Positions 45,319 through 53,063 of a stretch of 64,000 nt of DNA are shown here, piece by piece. The position numbers and the translations under genes were made by a program. Where the stretch lies: positions 6,697,501 to 6,761,500 of the forward strand of contig NZ_CP069338.1 in NCBI RefSeq assembly GCF_016859125.1, given 5' to 3'. Numbering within the stretch: position 1 is the stretch's first letter; the number at the start of each line of letters is the position of its first letter. Origin of the DNA: Archangium violaceum (lineage in GTDB: Bacteria; Myxococcota; Myxococcia; Myxococcales; Myxococcaceae). The notes under the pieces were generated by a model. The model made no database searches. It worked only from the letters and a program-made list of their open reading frames with translations, and was not told where the DNA came from.

Positions 45319-46560
45319 TCAGGCCGCGGGCTCGAGGACCACCGGCAGCGACTGGAGCCCGCGGAAGCCCACGTTGTCCACGAACTCCGGCAAGACCCCT
45401 GGAGCCACCTGCATTCGGGGGAAGCGGCGCAGCAGCGCGGCGAAGGTCTCCTGTGCCTCCACGCGTGCCAGCGCCGCGCCCACGCAGTAGTGCGGGCCCA
45501 TGCCGAAGCCCTGGTGACGCAGCTGCTCGCGCCGCACGTCCAGCCGGTCCGGCTCCGGGAAGTGCGCCGGATCCCGGTTCGCCGCCGCTATCATCAGTAT
45601 CACCCGATCCCCCTTGCGGAAGGTGTGGCCTCCGAACTCCAGGTCCACCGCCGCCACGCGGTTCGTGAACTGCACCGGCGAGTCGTAGCGCAGCAGTTCC
45701 TCCACCGCGTCCGGTAGCAGCTCCGGCGCGCCTCGCAGCAGCTCCCACTGGTCCGGGTGGCGCAGCAGCGCCAGCAGCCCGTTGCCAATCAGGTTCGTGG
45801 TCGTCTCATGACCCGCGAAGAGCACCAGGGTGCAGGTGGACAGCACCTCCTGCTCGCTCATCAGGTTGCCCTGCTCCTCCGCCTGCACCAGCGCGCTCAA
45901 CAGGTCATTGCCCGGCTGGGTGCGCCGCCGGGCGAGGAGCGGCCGGAAGTAGTCCTCGAATTCGAGGATGGCTCCCAGCGCCCCCTCCACCTCCGCCAGC
46001 GTCGGACGGCCGGTGCCGATGAGGCTCGCCAGCTTGTCCGACCACTTCTTGAGCCGGTACCGGTCCTCCCGCGGCAGCCCCAACATCTCGCCAATGACGA
46101 TGACGGGCAGCGGGTTGGCCAGCTCGGAGATGACCTCCATCCGCTCCTTGCCCCTCGCCGCGTCCAGCAACTCCTCCACCAGCGCCTGGATGCGAGGACG
46201 CAGCGCCTCCACCATGCGCGGCGTGAAGGCCTTGTTGATGAGCGAGCGCAGGCGCGTATGCGAGGGCGCATCATGGAAGAGCAGCCACGAGGCCATGTTG
46301 CGGCCCATCGGCTCCAGCTTCCGGAGGACCTCCTCGGGCATCCCCTGGGAGAACATGCCCGTCCGGACCGATGACAGGCGCATGTCGCGGAAGCCCGCGT
46401 TCACATCCGCGTGGCGCGTCACCACCCAGGCCTCCCACGGCTCGCTGAAGTGCACGGGCGCCTCACGCAGCAGCCGGGCATAGAAGGGATAGGGGTTCTG
46501 TCTCCGCTCGGGGCTCAGCAGCCCGTAGGGGTCGGCAACTTCCATCGGCATGCCCATCAT
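45319..46560 (-). CDS. Cytochrome P450
   Basis: A 413-residue soluble bacterial P450. All signatures are present: I-helix oxygen-binding AGHETT, the K-helix EELLR (ExxR), and the haem loop FGMGPHYCVGAALARVE with the Cys ligand. It needs external ferredoxin and reductase. The start ATG at 46560 follows CGAGGAA. Such P450s commonly decorate natural products; the terpene cyclase at 35.4 kb is a possible but distant partner. It is transcribed away from the chloramphenicol-type exporter. Confidence 0.93.
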   Translation of the reverse strand: MMGMPMEVADPYGLLSPERRQNPYPFYARLLREAPVHFSEPWEAWVVTRHADVNAGFRDMRLSSVRTGMFSQGMPEEVLRKLEPMGRNMASWLLFHDAPSHTRLRSLINKAFTPRMVEALRPRIQALVEELLDAARGKERMEVISELANPLPVIVIGEMLGLPREDRYRLKKWSDKLASLIGTGRPTLAEVEGALGAILEFEDYFRPLLARRRTQPGNDLLSALVQAEEQGNLMSEQEVLSTCTLVLFAGHETTTNLIGNGLLALLRHPDQWELLRGAPELLPDAVEELLRYDSPVQFTNRVAAVDLEFGGHTFRKGDRVILMIAAANRDPAHFPEPDRLDVRREQLRHQGFGMGPHYCVGAALARVEAQETFAALLRRFPRMQVAPGVLPEFVDNVGFRGLQSLPVVLEPAA

Positions 46561-46702
46561 GGTTCCTCGTGCGGGTATTCACCGGCGCCTCTGGATGAAG
46601 CGGCGGACCCCGCTGATTCTCTCCCCAAAAACCCTCTTCCAGGGCCGCGACGTGCCTTGCGACAGCAGACCCGCGCTGGAGCGCCCTCGACACAGGTGGA
46701 TG

Positions 46703-46731
46703 TTGCTTCATTCGCCATGATGGGGGACGAT
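46703..46731 (+). promoter_or_regulatory. Candidate promoter of the exporter transcript
   Basis: TTGCTT (46703-46708) and GACGAT (46726-46731), exactly 17 bases apart, lie 23 bases before the leader-peptide start. The -35 is good, the -10 weak. Confidence 0.4.
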
Positions 46732-46754
46732 GCGCTCATCACCGGGGTATCGAC

Positions 46755-46784
46755 ATGGATAGCGCTAAGTCCGCAGACCATTGA
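46755..46784 (+). CDS. Nine-residue leader peptide of the exporter gene
   Basis: ATG at 46755 with GGGG 7 bases upstream encodes MDSAKSADH and stops at TGA. The known leader of integron cmlA is also nine residues (MSTSKNADK, from memory), and the two share Lys5, Ala7 and Asp8. In cmlA-type control, chloramphenicol stalls the ribosome on this peptide and the downstream gene becomes translated. Here the stop is followed immediately by a strong hairpin and then by the exporter gene. I consider the similarity in length, residues and position too specific to be chance. Confidence 0.7.
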   Translation: MDSAKSADH

Positions 46785-46785
46785 G

Positions 46786-46815
46786 CCGCAACAACAACGG
46801 AAGTCGTTGTTGCGG
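46786..46815 (+). promoter_or_regulatory. Attenuator hairpin A after the leader peptide
   Basis: CCGCAACAAC (46786-46795) pairs perfectly with GTTGTTGCGG (46806-46815) around a 10-base loop, starting one base after the leader stop. A ribosome stalled on the last leader codons would cover the 5' arm and open it. Confidence 0.65.
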
Positions 46816-46862
46816 CCATCTGCTTTAGACATCCACGAGTAACGTCCTGGAGAGGCAGATCG

Positions 46863-46888
46863 CCGCCAAATGTCCCTCATTTGCGCGG
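46863..46888 (+). promoter_or_regulatory. Hairpin B covering the exporter ribosome-binding site
   Basis: CCGCCAAATG (46863-46872) pairs with CATTTGCGCGG (46878-46888) with one bulged C. The 3' arm contains most of GCGGG (46885-46889), the only ribosome-site-like sequence at proper distance from ATG 46899. The 3' arm of hairpin A (TTGCGG) could pair instead with the 5' arm of B, which would free the site; that switch is inference. Confidence 0.5.
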
Positions 46889-46898
46889 GTATATCGTC

Positions 46899-48152
46899 AT
46901 GCCTCAAAAAAACCGTCCAGTCTGGACTCATTCGCTTTCTGTTGCACTGCTGTTGATGGCCCCATTCGACCTGCTGGCGTCGATGGCCATGGACCTCTAT
47001 CTGCCGGTGGTGCCGGAAATGCCGGCCATTCTCGCCACCTCGCCCGAGGTCGTTCAGTTGACGCTGAGCCTCTACATGGTCGTCCTGGGCGCGGGGCAAC
47101 TCGTGTTCGGGCCGATCTCCGACAGGATGGGGCGCCGCCCCGTCCTCTTCGGCGGTGCGGTCCTGTTTGGCATTGCCTCCTTCCTGCTTGCTGGCACCAC
47201 GTCCGCGGCGGCCTTCGTGAGCCTTCGTATCCTCCAAGCCCTGGGGGCGGCAGCGGCACTCGTTGCCACCTTCGCGACGGTGCGCGATGTCTATGCGGAT
47301 CGCCCGGAAGGAGCGGTCATCTACAGCCTGTTCGGTTCGATGCTGGCGTTCGTGCCGGCACTGGGACCGGTCCTCGGCGCCCTGATTTCCGATCATCTCA
47401 GCTGGCGTGCCAACTTCATCCTGCTGGGTGTCCTCGTTGGTATCGCCGCGCTGAATGCGTTGCCGAAGTGGAACGAAACGAGGCCCCTGAACGGAATCAG
47501 GCCGCATGTGGCGTTCGGGCCGATTCTCACCGACCTTCCTTTCTGGAGCTACACGCTCGGGTTCAGCGCGGCGATGGGCGCGTTCTTCGTCTTCTTCTCG
47601 ACGGCACCCCGTGTCCTCATCGATCGAGTCGGCTTTTCGCAGCTCGGCTTCAGCCTTGTGTTCGCCACGGTGGCGCTCGTCATGATCGCGACGACACGGT
47701 TTGCCAGGCTGTTCGTGGCGCGGTGGGGGAGTGCCGGGAGCCTCGTTCGTGGGATGGGACTGTTGCTCCTGGGGGCGGCACTCCTGGCGACTGGGGAGCT
47801 GACCGCCGCTCCGTCCTTCTGGGTCTTCATCCCACCGATGTGGCTCATCGCGATTGGCATCGTCTTCACCTGTTCGGTGACGGCGAATGGCGCACTCCAG
47901 GACTTTGGCCATGTCGCCGGCACGGCGACCGCCCTCTATTACTGCATCGAAAGCCTCATCGTCGGTGCGGTGGGGACGGCACTGGTGGTTCTCTTGCCTG
48001 GCGACACGGCATGGCCGCTGGTTGCCTATTGCACGCTCATGGCGCTCGCCACGCTGGGTTTCAGGAGGTGGGTGGATTCTAGAAGGCAGGGGGAACCTCC
48101 CATCCTGCATCAGAAGGCCCAGCCCACGGCCAGCGACGTGCGCTCTCATTAG
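46899..48152 (+). CDS. CmlA/FloR-type chloramphenicol exporter (MFS, DHA1)
   Basis: A 417-residue 12-helix drug:H+ antiporter. It closely follows CmlA along its length: SLSVALLLMAPFDLLASMAM, LYLPVVPEMPAIL, GAGQLVFGPISDRMGRRPVL (motif A), RILQALGAAAALVATFATVR, FVFFSTAPRVL, VSQLGFSL-like GFSQLGFSLVFATVAL, FDHVAGTxTA-like FGHVAGTATALYYC and TAWPLVAYC. Predicted to export chloramphenicol/florfenicol. ATG 46899 matches the CmlA N-terminus. Expression is probably induced through the leader upstream. The alternative is a general Bcr/CflA exporter, but the CmlA-specific segments favour the former. Confidence 0.85.
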   Translation: MPQKNRPVWTHSLSVALLLMAPFDLLASMAMDLYLPVVPEMPAILATSPEVVQLTLSLYMVVLGAGQLVFGPISDRMGRRPVLFGGAVLFGIASFLLAGTTSAAAFVSLRILQALGAAAALVATFATVRDVYADRPEGAVIYSLFGSMLAFVPALGPVLGALISDHLSWRANFILLGVLVGIAALNALPKWNETRPLNGIRPHVAFGPILTDLPFWSYTLGFSAAMGAFFVFFSTAPRVLIDRVGFSQLGFSLVFATVALVMIATTRFARLFVARWGSAGSLVRGMGLLLLGAALLATGELTAAPSFWVFIPPMWLIAIGIVFTCSVTANGALQDFGHVAGTATALYYCIESLIVGAVGTALVVLLPGDTAWPLVAYCTLMALATLGFRRWVDSRRQGEPPILHQKAQPTASDVRSH

Positions 48153-48167
48153 GCAACCGCGAGGGGG

Positions 48168-48199
48168 AGGGAGCGGGGCGGCACGCGGCCTCGCTCCCT
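48168..48199 (+). terminator. Possible terminator of the exporter gene
   Basis: AGGGAGCG (48168-48175) pairs with CGCTCCCT (48192-48199), 16-base loop, 15 bases after the exporter stop. There is no T tract. Confidence 0.4.
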
Positions 48200-48310
48200 T
48201 CGGGCCGCGGGCCGCGCTCGAGGTGCTCGGGTCGGGTAGGCAGGCTGCACACGCCTGCCCAGGCCGCCCTCCCAGGCGCCGTGTTTTCCGTTGCTCGCCG
48301 GCGTCCAGAT

Positions 48311-48332
48311 GGTTAGGCTCCTAATCAGATGG
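48311..48332. promoter_or_regulatory. MarR operator overlapping the marR start codon
   Basis: A 22-base site with core GGTTAGGCTCCTAATCA and imperfect dyad TTAG/CTAA. It overlaps the ATG of the MarR gene and recurs, inverted, before the next gene (48851-48872), with three mismatches. Repetition in front of both genes strongly suggests it is the regulator's binding site. Confidence 0.65.
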
Positions 48333-48835
48333 CTCTCGAACTGAAACAGCTCCCGGAGCACGAGGCCCTCCAGAAGGATGCGGAGCGCTACCCGGGGTCG
48401 GATGTGTCGGCCGTGGAGACGTGCCTCGCCCTGCTGCGGGTCTCGGGAGACGTGGAGGCGGCCTACGGGACGCACTTCGCGCGGCATGGCCTGTCGCAGG
48501 CGCGCTTCATCGTCCTCATGACGTTGCAGCGGGAGGAGGAGCTGCGCCCGGCGGAGCTGGCCGAGCGCACGGGGGTGACGCGCGCGACGGTAACGGGCCT
48601 GCTGGACGGGCTGGAGAAGGAGGGCCTCATCCTGCGGAGGGCGCACGCGGAGGATGGGCGCATGTCGTTGGTGCGGCTGTCGGCCAAGGGGCGCCAGCGG
48701 CTGGAGGGAATCCTCCTGGACCACTATCGCCGCACGGCCGCGCTGATGGCGGGCCTGTCCACCGAGGAGCGCCAGCACCTCACCCGACTGCTCGCGAAGG
48801 TCGCCGCCGGAATTCCCCACGTCCGGGACCCCTGA
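48329..48835 (+). CDS. MarR-family transcriptional regulator
   Basis: A 168-residue winged-helix regulator. Dimer helix at the N-terminus, HTH at LRPAELAERTGVTRATVTGL, and the wing with the DxRxxxxxLT-like AEDGRMSLVRLSAKG. It usually represses its own operon and responds to phenolic or antibiotic ligands. The adjacent downstream monooxygenase gene carries the same operator, so they form a regulon. The ATG lies inside the operator, so the mRNA leader must be very short or absent. Confidence 0.93.
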   Translation: MALELKQLPEHEALQKDAERYPGSDVSAVETCLALLRVSGDVEAAYGTHFARHGLSQARFIVLMTLQREEELRPAELAERTGVTRATVTGLLDGLEKEGLILRRAHAEDGRMSLVRLSAKGRQRLEGILLDHYRRTAALMAGLSTEERQHLTRLLAKVAAGIPHVRDP

Positions 48836-48850
48836 GTCTCTTTTTTTTGA

Positions 48851-48872
48851 CCAGATGATTAGGAGGCTAACC
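48851..48872. promoter_or_regulatory. MarR operator before the monooxygenase gene
   Basis: The 22 bases CCAGATGATTAGGAGGCTAA plus CC are the inverted copy of the site at 48311-48332 (19 of 22 positions equal). It lies 2 bases before the monooxygenase ATG and overlaps its AGGAGG ribosome site, so bound protein could block transcription. Confidence 0.65.
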
Positions 48873-48874
48873 AC

Positions 48875-49219
48875 ATGGAAGTGACCACCACGAGCATCGA
48901 GCCCGGCAGTGGGCTGTGCACCCTCATCAACGTTTTCGCCGTGGAGCCCGAACGGCAGGCGGAGCTGGTGAAGCTGCTGGAGAACGCGACGGAGCAGGTG
49001 ATGCGGCACCTGCCGGGCTTCGTCTCGGCGAACATCCACCGGGGCCTGGATGGCACTCGTGTGGCCAACTACGCGCAGTGGGCGAGCCGTGAGCACTTCG
49101 AGGCCATGCTGCGCAACCCGGAGGCGCAGCATCACATGCGGGCCGCGGCGGCACTGGTCCAGAAGTTCGAGCCGCACCTCTATGAGGTGGTCTCCGTGCA
49201 CGCAAGGAGTGTTCCGTGA
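48875..49219 (+). CDS. Antibiotic biosynthesis monooxygenase (ABM) domain protein
   Basis: A 114-residue dimeric ferredoxin-like protein of the ABM family: LINVFAVEPERQAELVKLLE, GFVSANIHRGLDGTRVANYA and WASREHFEAMLRN. Members are cofactor-free monooxygenases on quinones/polyketides or haem-degrading enzymes. It has a strong AGGAGG site within the operator. The control by MarR suggests induction by a phenolic or quinone-like compound. Its stop overlaps the next start (GTGA). Confidence 0.88.
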   Translation: MEVTTTSIEPGSGLCTLINVFAVEPERQAELVKLLENATEQVMRHLPGFVSANIHRGLDGTRVANYAQWASREHFEAMLRNPEAQHHMRAAAALVQKFEPHLYEVVSVHARSVP

Positions 49220-49674
49220 GGGAGCGGCGCTATTGGGTGGCGGTGGCCTCGTGCGACCACGTGCGCACGGGCGTGGAGGGGGGCTTCGCGCAGGCCTGCC
49301 ACGGGAAGGCCGCGCCGCTGCGCCGCGTGGCTCCGGGGGATTGGGTCATCTACTACTCGCCGCGGAGGCACTTCGAGGGTGAGGAGCCCTGCCAGGCCTT
49401 CACGGCCATCGGCCGCGTGGAAGAGGCACCGGTGGAGCAGGTGGAGATGGGTGGAGGCTTCAAACCCTTCCGTCGGGCGGTGGCCTTCCTCCCGTGCCGC
49501 GAGGTGCCCATCCGCCCGTTGCTCGGGCGGTTGAGCTTCATCGAGGACGTGCGGCGCTGGGGTTACATCTTCCGCCGTGGCCACTTCGAACTGCCCGAGC
49601 AGGACTTCCGGCTGCTGTCCCGGGAGATGCTGGGCGAGGAGCAGCTCCACCTGTCCGTCCAGGTAGACCTTTGA
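49216..49674 (+). CDS. EVE-domain protein (UPF0310)
   Basis: A 152-residue single EVE domain, a PUA-related fold that binds modified bases in DNA or RNA. Features: RYWVAVASCDHVRTGVEGGF, RRVAPGDWVIYYSPRRHF, FTAIGRVEEAP and FSFIEDV-like RLSFIEDVRRWGYIFRRGHF. Related EVE proteins appear in restriction of modified DNA, but this one stands in a MarR-controlled operon. GTG start overlaps the ABM gene stop. Confidence 0.88.
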   Translation: MRERRYWVAVASCDHVRTGVEGGFAQACHGKAAPLRRVAPGDWVIYYSPRRHFEGEEPCQAFTAIGRVEEAPVEQVEMGGGFKPFRRAVAFLPCREVPIRPLLGRLSFIEDVRRWGYIFRRGHFELPEQDFRLLSREMLGEEQLHLSVQVDL

Positions 49675-50392
49675 CACCTTCCCGGCAAGGTGGAGGACGT
49701 GGCCGAGCACATCGGCCACGTGGGCCTCGGCTCCGACTTCGACGGCGTGGGTCCCCCGCGGCCCACCGCGTTTCAACCGCCGTGACGGGACGGGCAGGCG
49801 ACGCCTGCCCAGGCGTGCTCCCCTCGGGGATGCGGCAGCGAGCGTGGTCCGATGCGCTCCCCACCTTGCTCGCCTTCGCCAGCAGTGAGGCGGGGTTGTC
49901 TCCCATCTCCGCTGGAAGTCTCCGCACCGCACGCCTCTCATGCTTCGAGGGGCGGCGTGAGCGTGGACGTGCGCACCCATCCCCAACCGGCGGCATACCC
50001 TGCCCCGAGGTCCCGTATTCCGTGCCACGTCTCGCTCCTCCCACCCGCCGGTCATCGTCATGTTGAAATTGATACGTACGAAGCGTCCGGGCCCGTCTAG
50101 AGACGGCGCGAGGCGATGGACGAGGTGCACTCACCGCGCAGCCCCCTTGGGGCACACGTCGGCCCTGGCCGTCCCGCCAGCAGGGGCGCCTCAGGGGAGC
50201 AGGGGGGCTTGGTAAAATTGCTCAGGCCTCCGGGCCACGAACCAGGAGGTGCACGTGGAGAAGGAATGGGAGCGGTTCCGGCGGGAGGTGGTACAGCCGC
50301 CGACGGTACACGCGCCCTCGCTAGTGGCGACTACCTTCGCGGTAATGTCTCCGTGGGGCTGGCAACCTCCCCGCGTTTGTAGCGCGGCCGGG
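49675..50392. other. Gene-poor region with an M19 dipeptidase fragment
   Basis: About 720 bases without an intact gene. At about 49687-49750 (plus strand) the frame KVEDVAEHIGHVGLGSDFDG followed by VG is the metal-site region of a membrane (renal-type, M19) dipeptidase, where HVGLGSDFDG is highly conserved. It has no start and ends after 35 codons, so it is a leftover of a deleted gene. The remainder shows nothing recognisable. Confidence 0.5.
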
Positions 50393-50977
50393 TCAGGGGT
50401 ACTTCGTCGAGAAGTCGCTGGATGGCCAGAAGAAGCCCCACTCGGTCTCGATGACCACCGGACCGCGTGCTTGCGCTCCGTGGACCTGGACTCGCTGGTC
50501 CCTGGGCGTCTCCTTGATCCGCGCGCTTCCCCCGGGCCAGGGGGGCGTCGCGAGAGAGACCACGATGTCCGGGGTGGGCGCTGTCCGGTTCCGTTCCAGG
50601 CGCAGATCCGCGTACTCATGGGTCGAGTCGGAACTCTTCTCGATGCGGATCGTCATGTACATCGTCACCGGCCGTCTCGCGGCCACGATGCGCCGCAGCC
50701 GCCTGTAGTACCGCGGTGCGCGTATGAGCTGGAGCACCCCGAACACGATGGCCATGAGTCCCCAGAGCGGAAGGTGTCCGGGAAACGCCATGGCCTCGAG
50801 TCGCTCTCCCATGTCGATCTGCTTCAGGAAGCTCTGCCCACCCACCAGGATGAAGGCCATCCCGGTGAAGATCCACCCGAAGCCCCAGCGGGAGGCGGAG
50901 ACGATCTGTTGGTGGATCCAATGCTCGAACTCGGCCTGTCGGGCCTCGATGGATAGCGGCACGGACGGAGTACTCAT
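50393..50977 (-). CDS. Two-helix membrane protein, unknown
   Basis: A 194-residue protein. Two membrane helices (about 28-50, WGFGWIFTGMAFILVGGQSFL; about 65-85, LPLWGLMAIVFGVLQLI) are followed by a basic stretch and a soluble domain of about 100 residues. No signal peptide and no recognised family. ATG at 50977 is the most natural start. Convergent with the previous region and co-directional with the flavoprotein gene upstream. Confidence 0.6.
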   Translation of the reverse strand: MSTPSVPLSIEARQAEFEHWIHQQIVSASRWGFGWIFTGMAFILVGGQSFLKQIDMGERLEAMAFPGHLPLWGLMAIVFGVLQLIRAPRYYRRLRRIVAARRPVTMYMTIRIEKSSDSTHEYADLRLERNRTAPTPDIVVSLATPPWPGGSARIKETPRDQRVQVHGAQARGPVVIETEWGFFWPSSDFSTKYP

Positions 50978-51143
50978 GGAGTCCCGATGCCATAGCCGCT
51001 CGGAGCGCTGGAGGAAAGCCCCGCTTTCCCAGAGGCGTCTACATGAGCAAGCGGAAGAAGCTGACGCCGCGCGCTCACGAAAGCCCGCGACGCCAGCTCG
51101 GTTCACTCGGTTCAGGGACTCTTCGGATGAGCCGGAAGGGCGC

Positions 51144-51959
51144 TCACTCCTCGTCGTGGTCGTGGTCCGACACGCCCCGCTTCCAGTACCCCGTGACGCT
51201 CATCCACGCCTTGTTCATGCCCCGCTCGTTGAGCAGGTGCAGGCGCAACGTGCGCATGACGGTGGACTCCCCCGCGCCCCAGGCGAAGTAGTCGCCCGGC
51301 GGAAAGGACAACTCACGAACGGCCTTCTCCAGGAGGTTCGTCGAGCCGGGTCTGGCTCCTTCCCGGTACAGCCAGGTCAGGTCCAATTGGGCCCGGGTCT
51401 GGAGCGGCACCCGCGCGGAGGCGTCGGGGACCTCGACGAAGGCGATGACACGGGCCCCCGCGGGCAACTCCTCGAGCCGGCGGGCAAGGGCGGGAAGCGC
51501 GGTCTCGTCTCCGACGAAGAGGTACCAGTCGAAGTCATAGGTGACCACCATCGAGCCACGTGGGCCGGCGATACCCAGCATGTCACCCGGCTTCGCCTGG
51601 GCCGCCCACGTGGAGCCGGGCCCCGCGCCGTGGATGACGAAGTCGATGTCCAGTTCCCCCGCGACCGGATCATGGCGCCGGGGCGTGTAATCGCGCAGCG
51701 CCGGCCGCGGCTTGTCCGGCGGAAACTCCAGGCCCCGAGGCCCCATTCCAGTCGGAACGACGGGCATCCGCTCACCCTCGGCCGGGAAGAATACCCGGAC
51801 ATGGTCGTCCGCGCCCTCGCTCCGGAAGCCCTCCAGGTCTTTTCCTCCGAGTGTCACCCGCACCATGTTCGGAGTGATGCGGGTTGTCCGGAGCACTTCG
51901 AGGATACGGACCTTGATGGGGAAAGGTCCCTTTCTCACGACTCGTTCACGTGTATTCAT
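51144..51959 (-). CDS. Siderophore-interacting protein (FAD-dependent ferric reductase type)
   Basis: A 271-residue ViuB/SIP-family flavoprotein. FAD-binding beta-barrel (about 15-135) with RDYTPRRHD, the RxYT flavin motif; then the NAD(P)H-binding lobe with LFVGDETALPALARRLEEL and YFAWGAGESTVMRTLRLHLL (SIP signature AWxAGExS). Releases iron from ferric siderophores in the cytoplasm. Ends in Asp/His-rich residues. No siderophore genes adjoin. Confidence 0.92.
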   Translation of the reverse strand: MNTRERVVRKGPFPIKVRILEVLRTTRITPNMVRVTLGGKDLEGFRSEGADDHVRVFFPAEGERMPVVPTGMGPRGLEFPPDKPRPALRDYTPRRHDPVAGELDIDFVIHGAGPGSTWAAQAKPGDMLGIAGPRGSMVVTYDFDWYLFVGDETALPALARRLEELPAGARVIAFVEVPDASARVPLQTRAQLDLTWLYREGARPGSTNLLEKAVRELSFPPGDYFAWGAGESTVMRTLRLHLLNERGMNKAWMSVTGYWKRGVSDHDHDEE

Positions 51960-52268
51960 CGGGGCCGAATCTAACCGAGAGGCACCGCCGGGGGCAGGCA
52001 GTCGGTCATCCGCCGGAATGGCGACGCCGAGTCCTGCTGCGAGCGCCTCTTCATTCTTCTTCTTCCGCTGCGCCTGTCCTGGCCCGGAGCGGGCTCTTGC
52101 CTTTCAACCGGATGCCCCGCCCCGTCCACCCGTAGCGCCGAGCGTGAGCGCGCTGCTCGAGTGATTCCTCCATGGCACGCCGACACCGGCGGTGGCCCGA
52201 CACCGGGGCGGGCCGACATCGTAGAGTTCCAACGCACTGGCCCCGGAGCCAGCGGATGGAGCAACGCG
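51960..52268. other. Divergent intergenic region, SIP/AAC(3)
   Basis: About 310 bases between two divergent genes. No gene or clear promoter was recognised. A ribosome site GGAG at 52257-52260 serves the acetyltransferase. Confidence 0.4.
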
Positions 52269-53063
52269 ATGACGGAAATGAGAGTCGCTCAGGTGGTCGC
52301 CCAGCTTCGGGCATTGGGCGTACGCCCGGGTGGTGTGCTGCTCGTCCACACGTCGTTCAGGGCGGTGCGGCCCATCGAAGGAGGCCCGCTGGGGCTGATT
52401 GACGCACTGAGGTCCGCGCTCGGGGAGGAGGGCACGCTGGTCATGCCGACGATGACCGACGGCGAGACGGTCTTCGACCCCGCGTCGACGCCAACCTGCG
52501 ACATGGGCATCACCGCCGAGCTGTTCTGGAGACAGCCGGGTGTACGGCGCAGCACGCATCCGGGTGGCTCGTTCGCGGCCGTGGGTCCGATGGCCGAGCG
52601 CATCTGCGCACCCCAGCCCCTGTCGCCCCCGCACGGCCCGGACAGCCCGGTGGGCCGCGTACATGACCTCGCCGGACAGGTGTTGCTCCTCGGCGTGGGT
52701 CACAGCGAGAACACGACGTTGCACCTGGCGGAGGCCCTCGCGGGCGTGCCCTACTCCGTCGAGCATCCCTGCGTCGTCGAGGTGGACGGTGCCGTACGAA
52801 CCGTGATGATCCCCGAGACCGACCATTGCTGCCGGGGCTTCAACCTGCTCGACGAGCCGCTGCGCGCGCGCGCGTTGCAGCACGAGGGCCTCGTGGGCCA
52901 CGCCCGGGCGCGGCTGTGCGATTCACGGGACATCGTCGCCACGGCGGTCGGGCTGCTCGCGTCGGATCCTCTCGTGTTCCTGTGTTCACCGGAGGAGCAC
53001 TGCGAGGAGTGCGACCAGGCGCGCGCCAGCGTCGGCCCGCCAGGTCGAGCATCCGCTCGCTAA
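52269..53063 (+). CDS. AAC(3)-family aminoglycoside N-acetyltransferase
   Basis: A 264-residue protein of the antibiotic N3-acetyltransferase family, using acetyl-CoA to modify the 3-amino group of 2-deoxystreptamine aminoglycosides. Motifs: LLVHTSFRAVRPIEGGP, TLVMPTMTDGE, RRSTHPGGSFAAVGP (family HP..SF) and LLLGVGHSENTTLHLAEALA. The last residues (GPPGRASAR) read into the truncated methyltransferase on the other strand, so the native C-terminus may have been replaced at an old junction. Whether it gives resistance or has another acyl substrate is unknown. Confidence 0.88.
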   Translation: MTEMRVAQVVAQLRALGVRPGGVLLVHTSFRAVRPIEGGPLGLIDALRSALGEEGTLVMPTMTDGETVFDPASTPTCDMGITAELFWRQPGVRRSTHPGGSFAAVGPMAERICAPQPLSPPHGPDSPVGRVHDLAGQVLLLGVGHSENTTLHLAEALAGVPYSVEHPCVVEVDGAVRTVMIPETDHCCRGFNLLDEPLRARALQHEGLVGHARARLCDSRDIVATAVGLLASDPLVFLCSPEEHCEECDQARASVGPPGRASAR

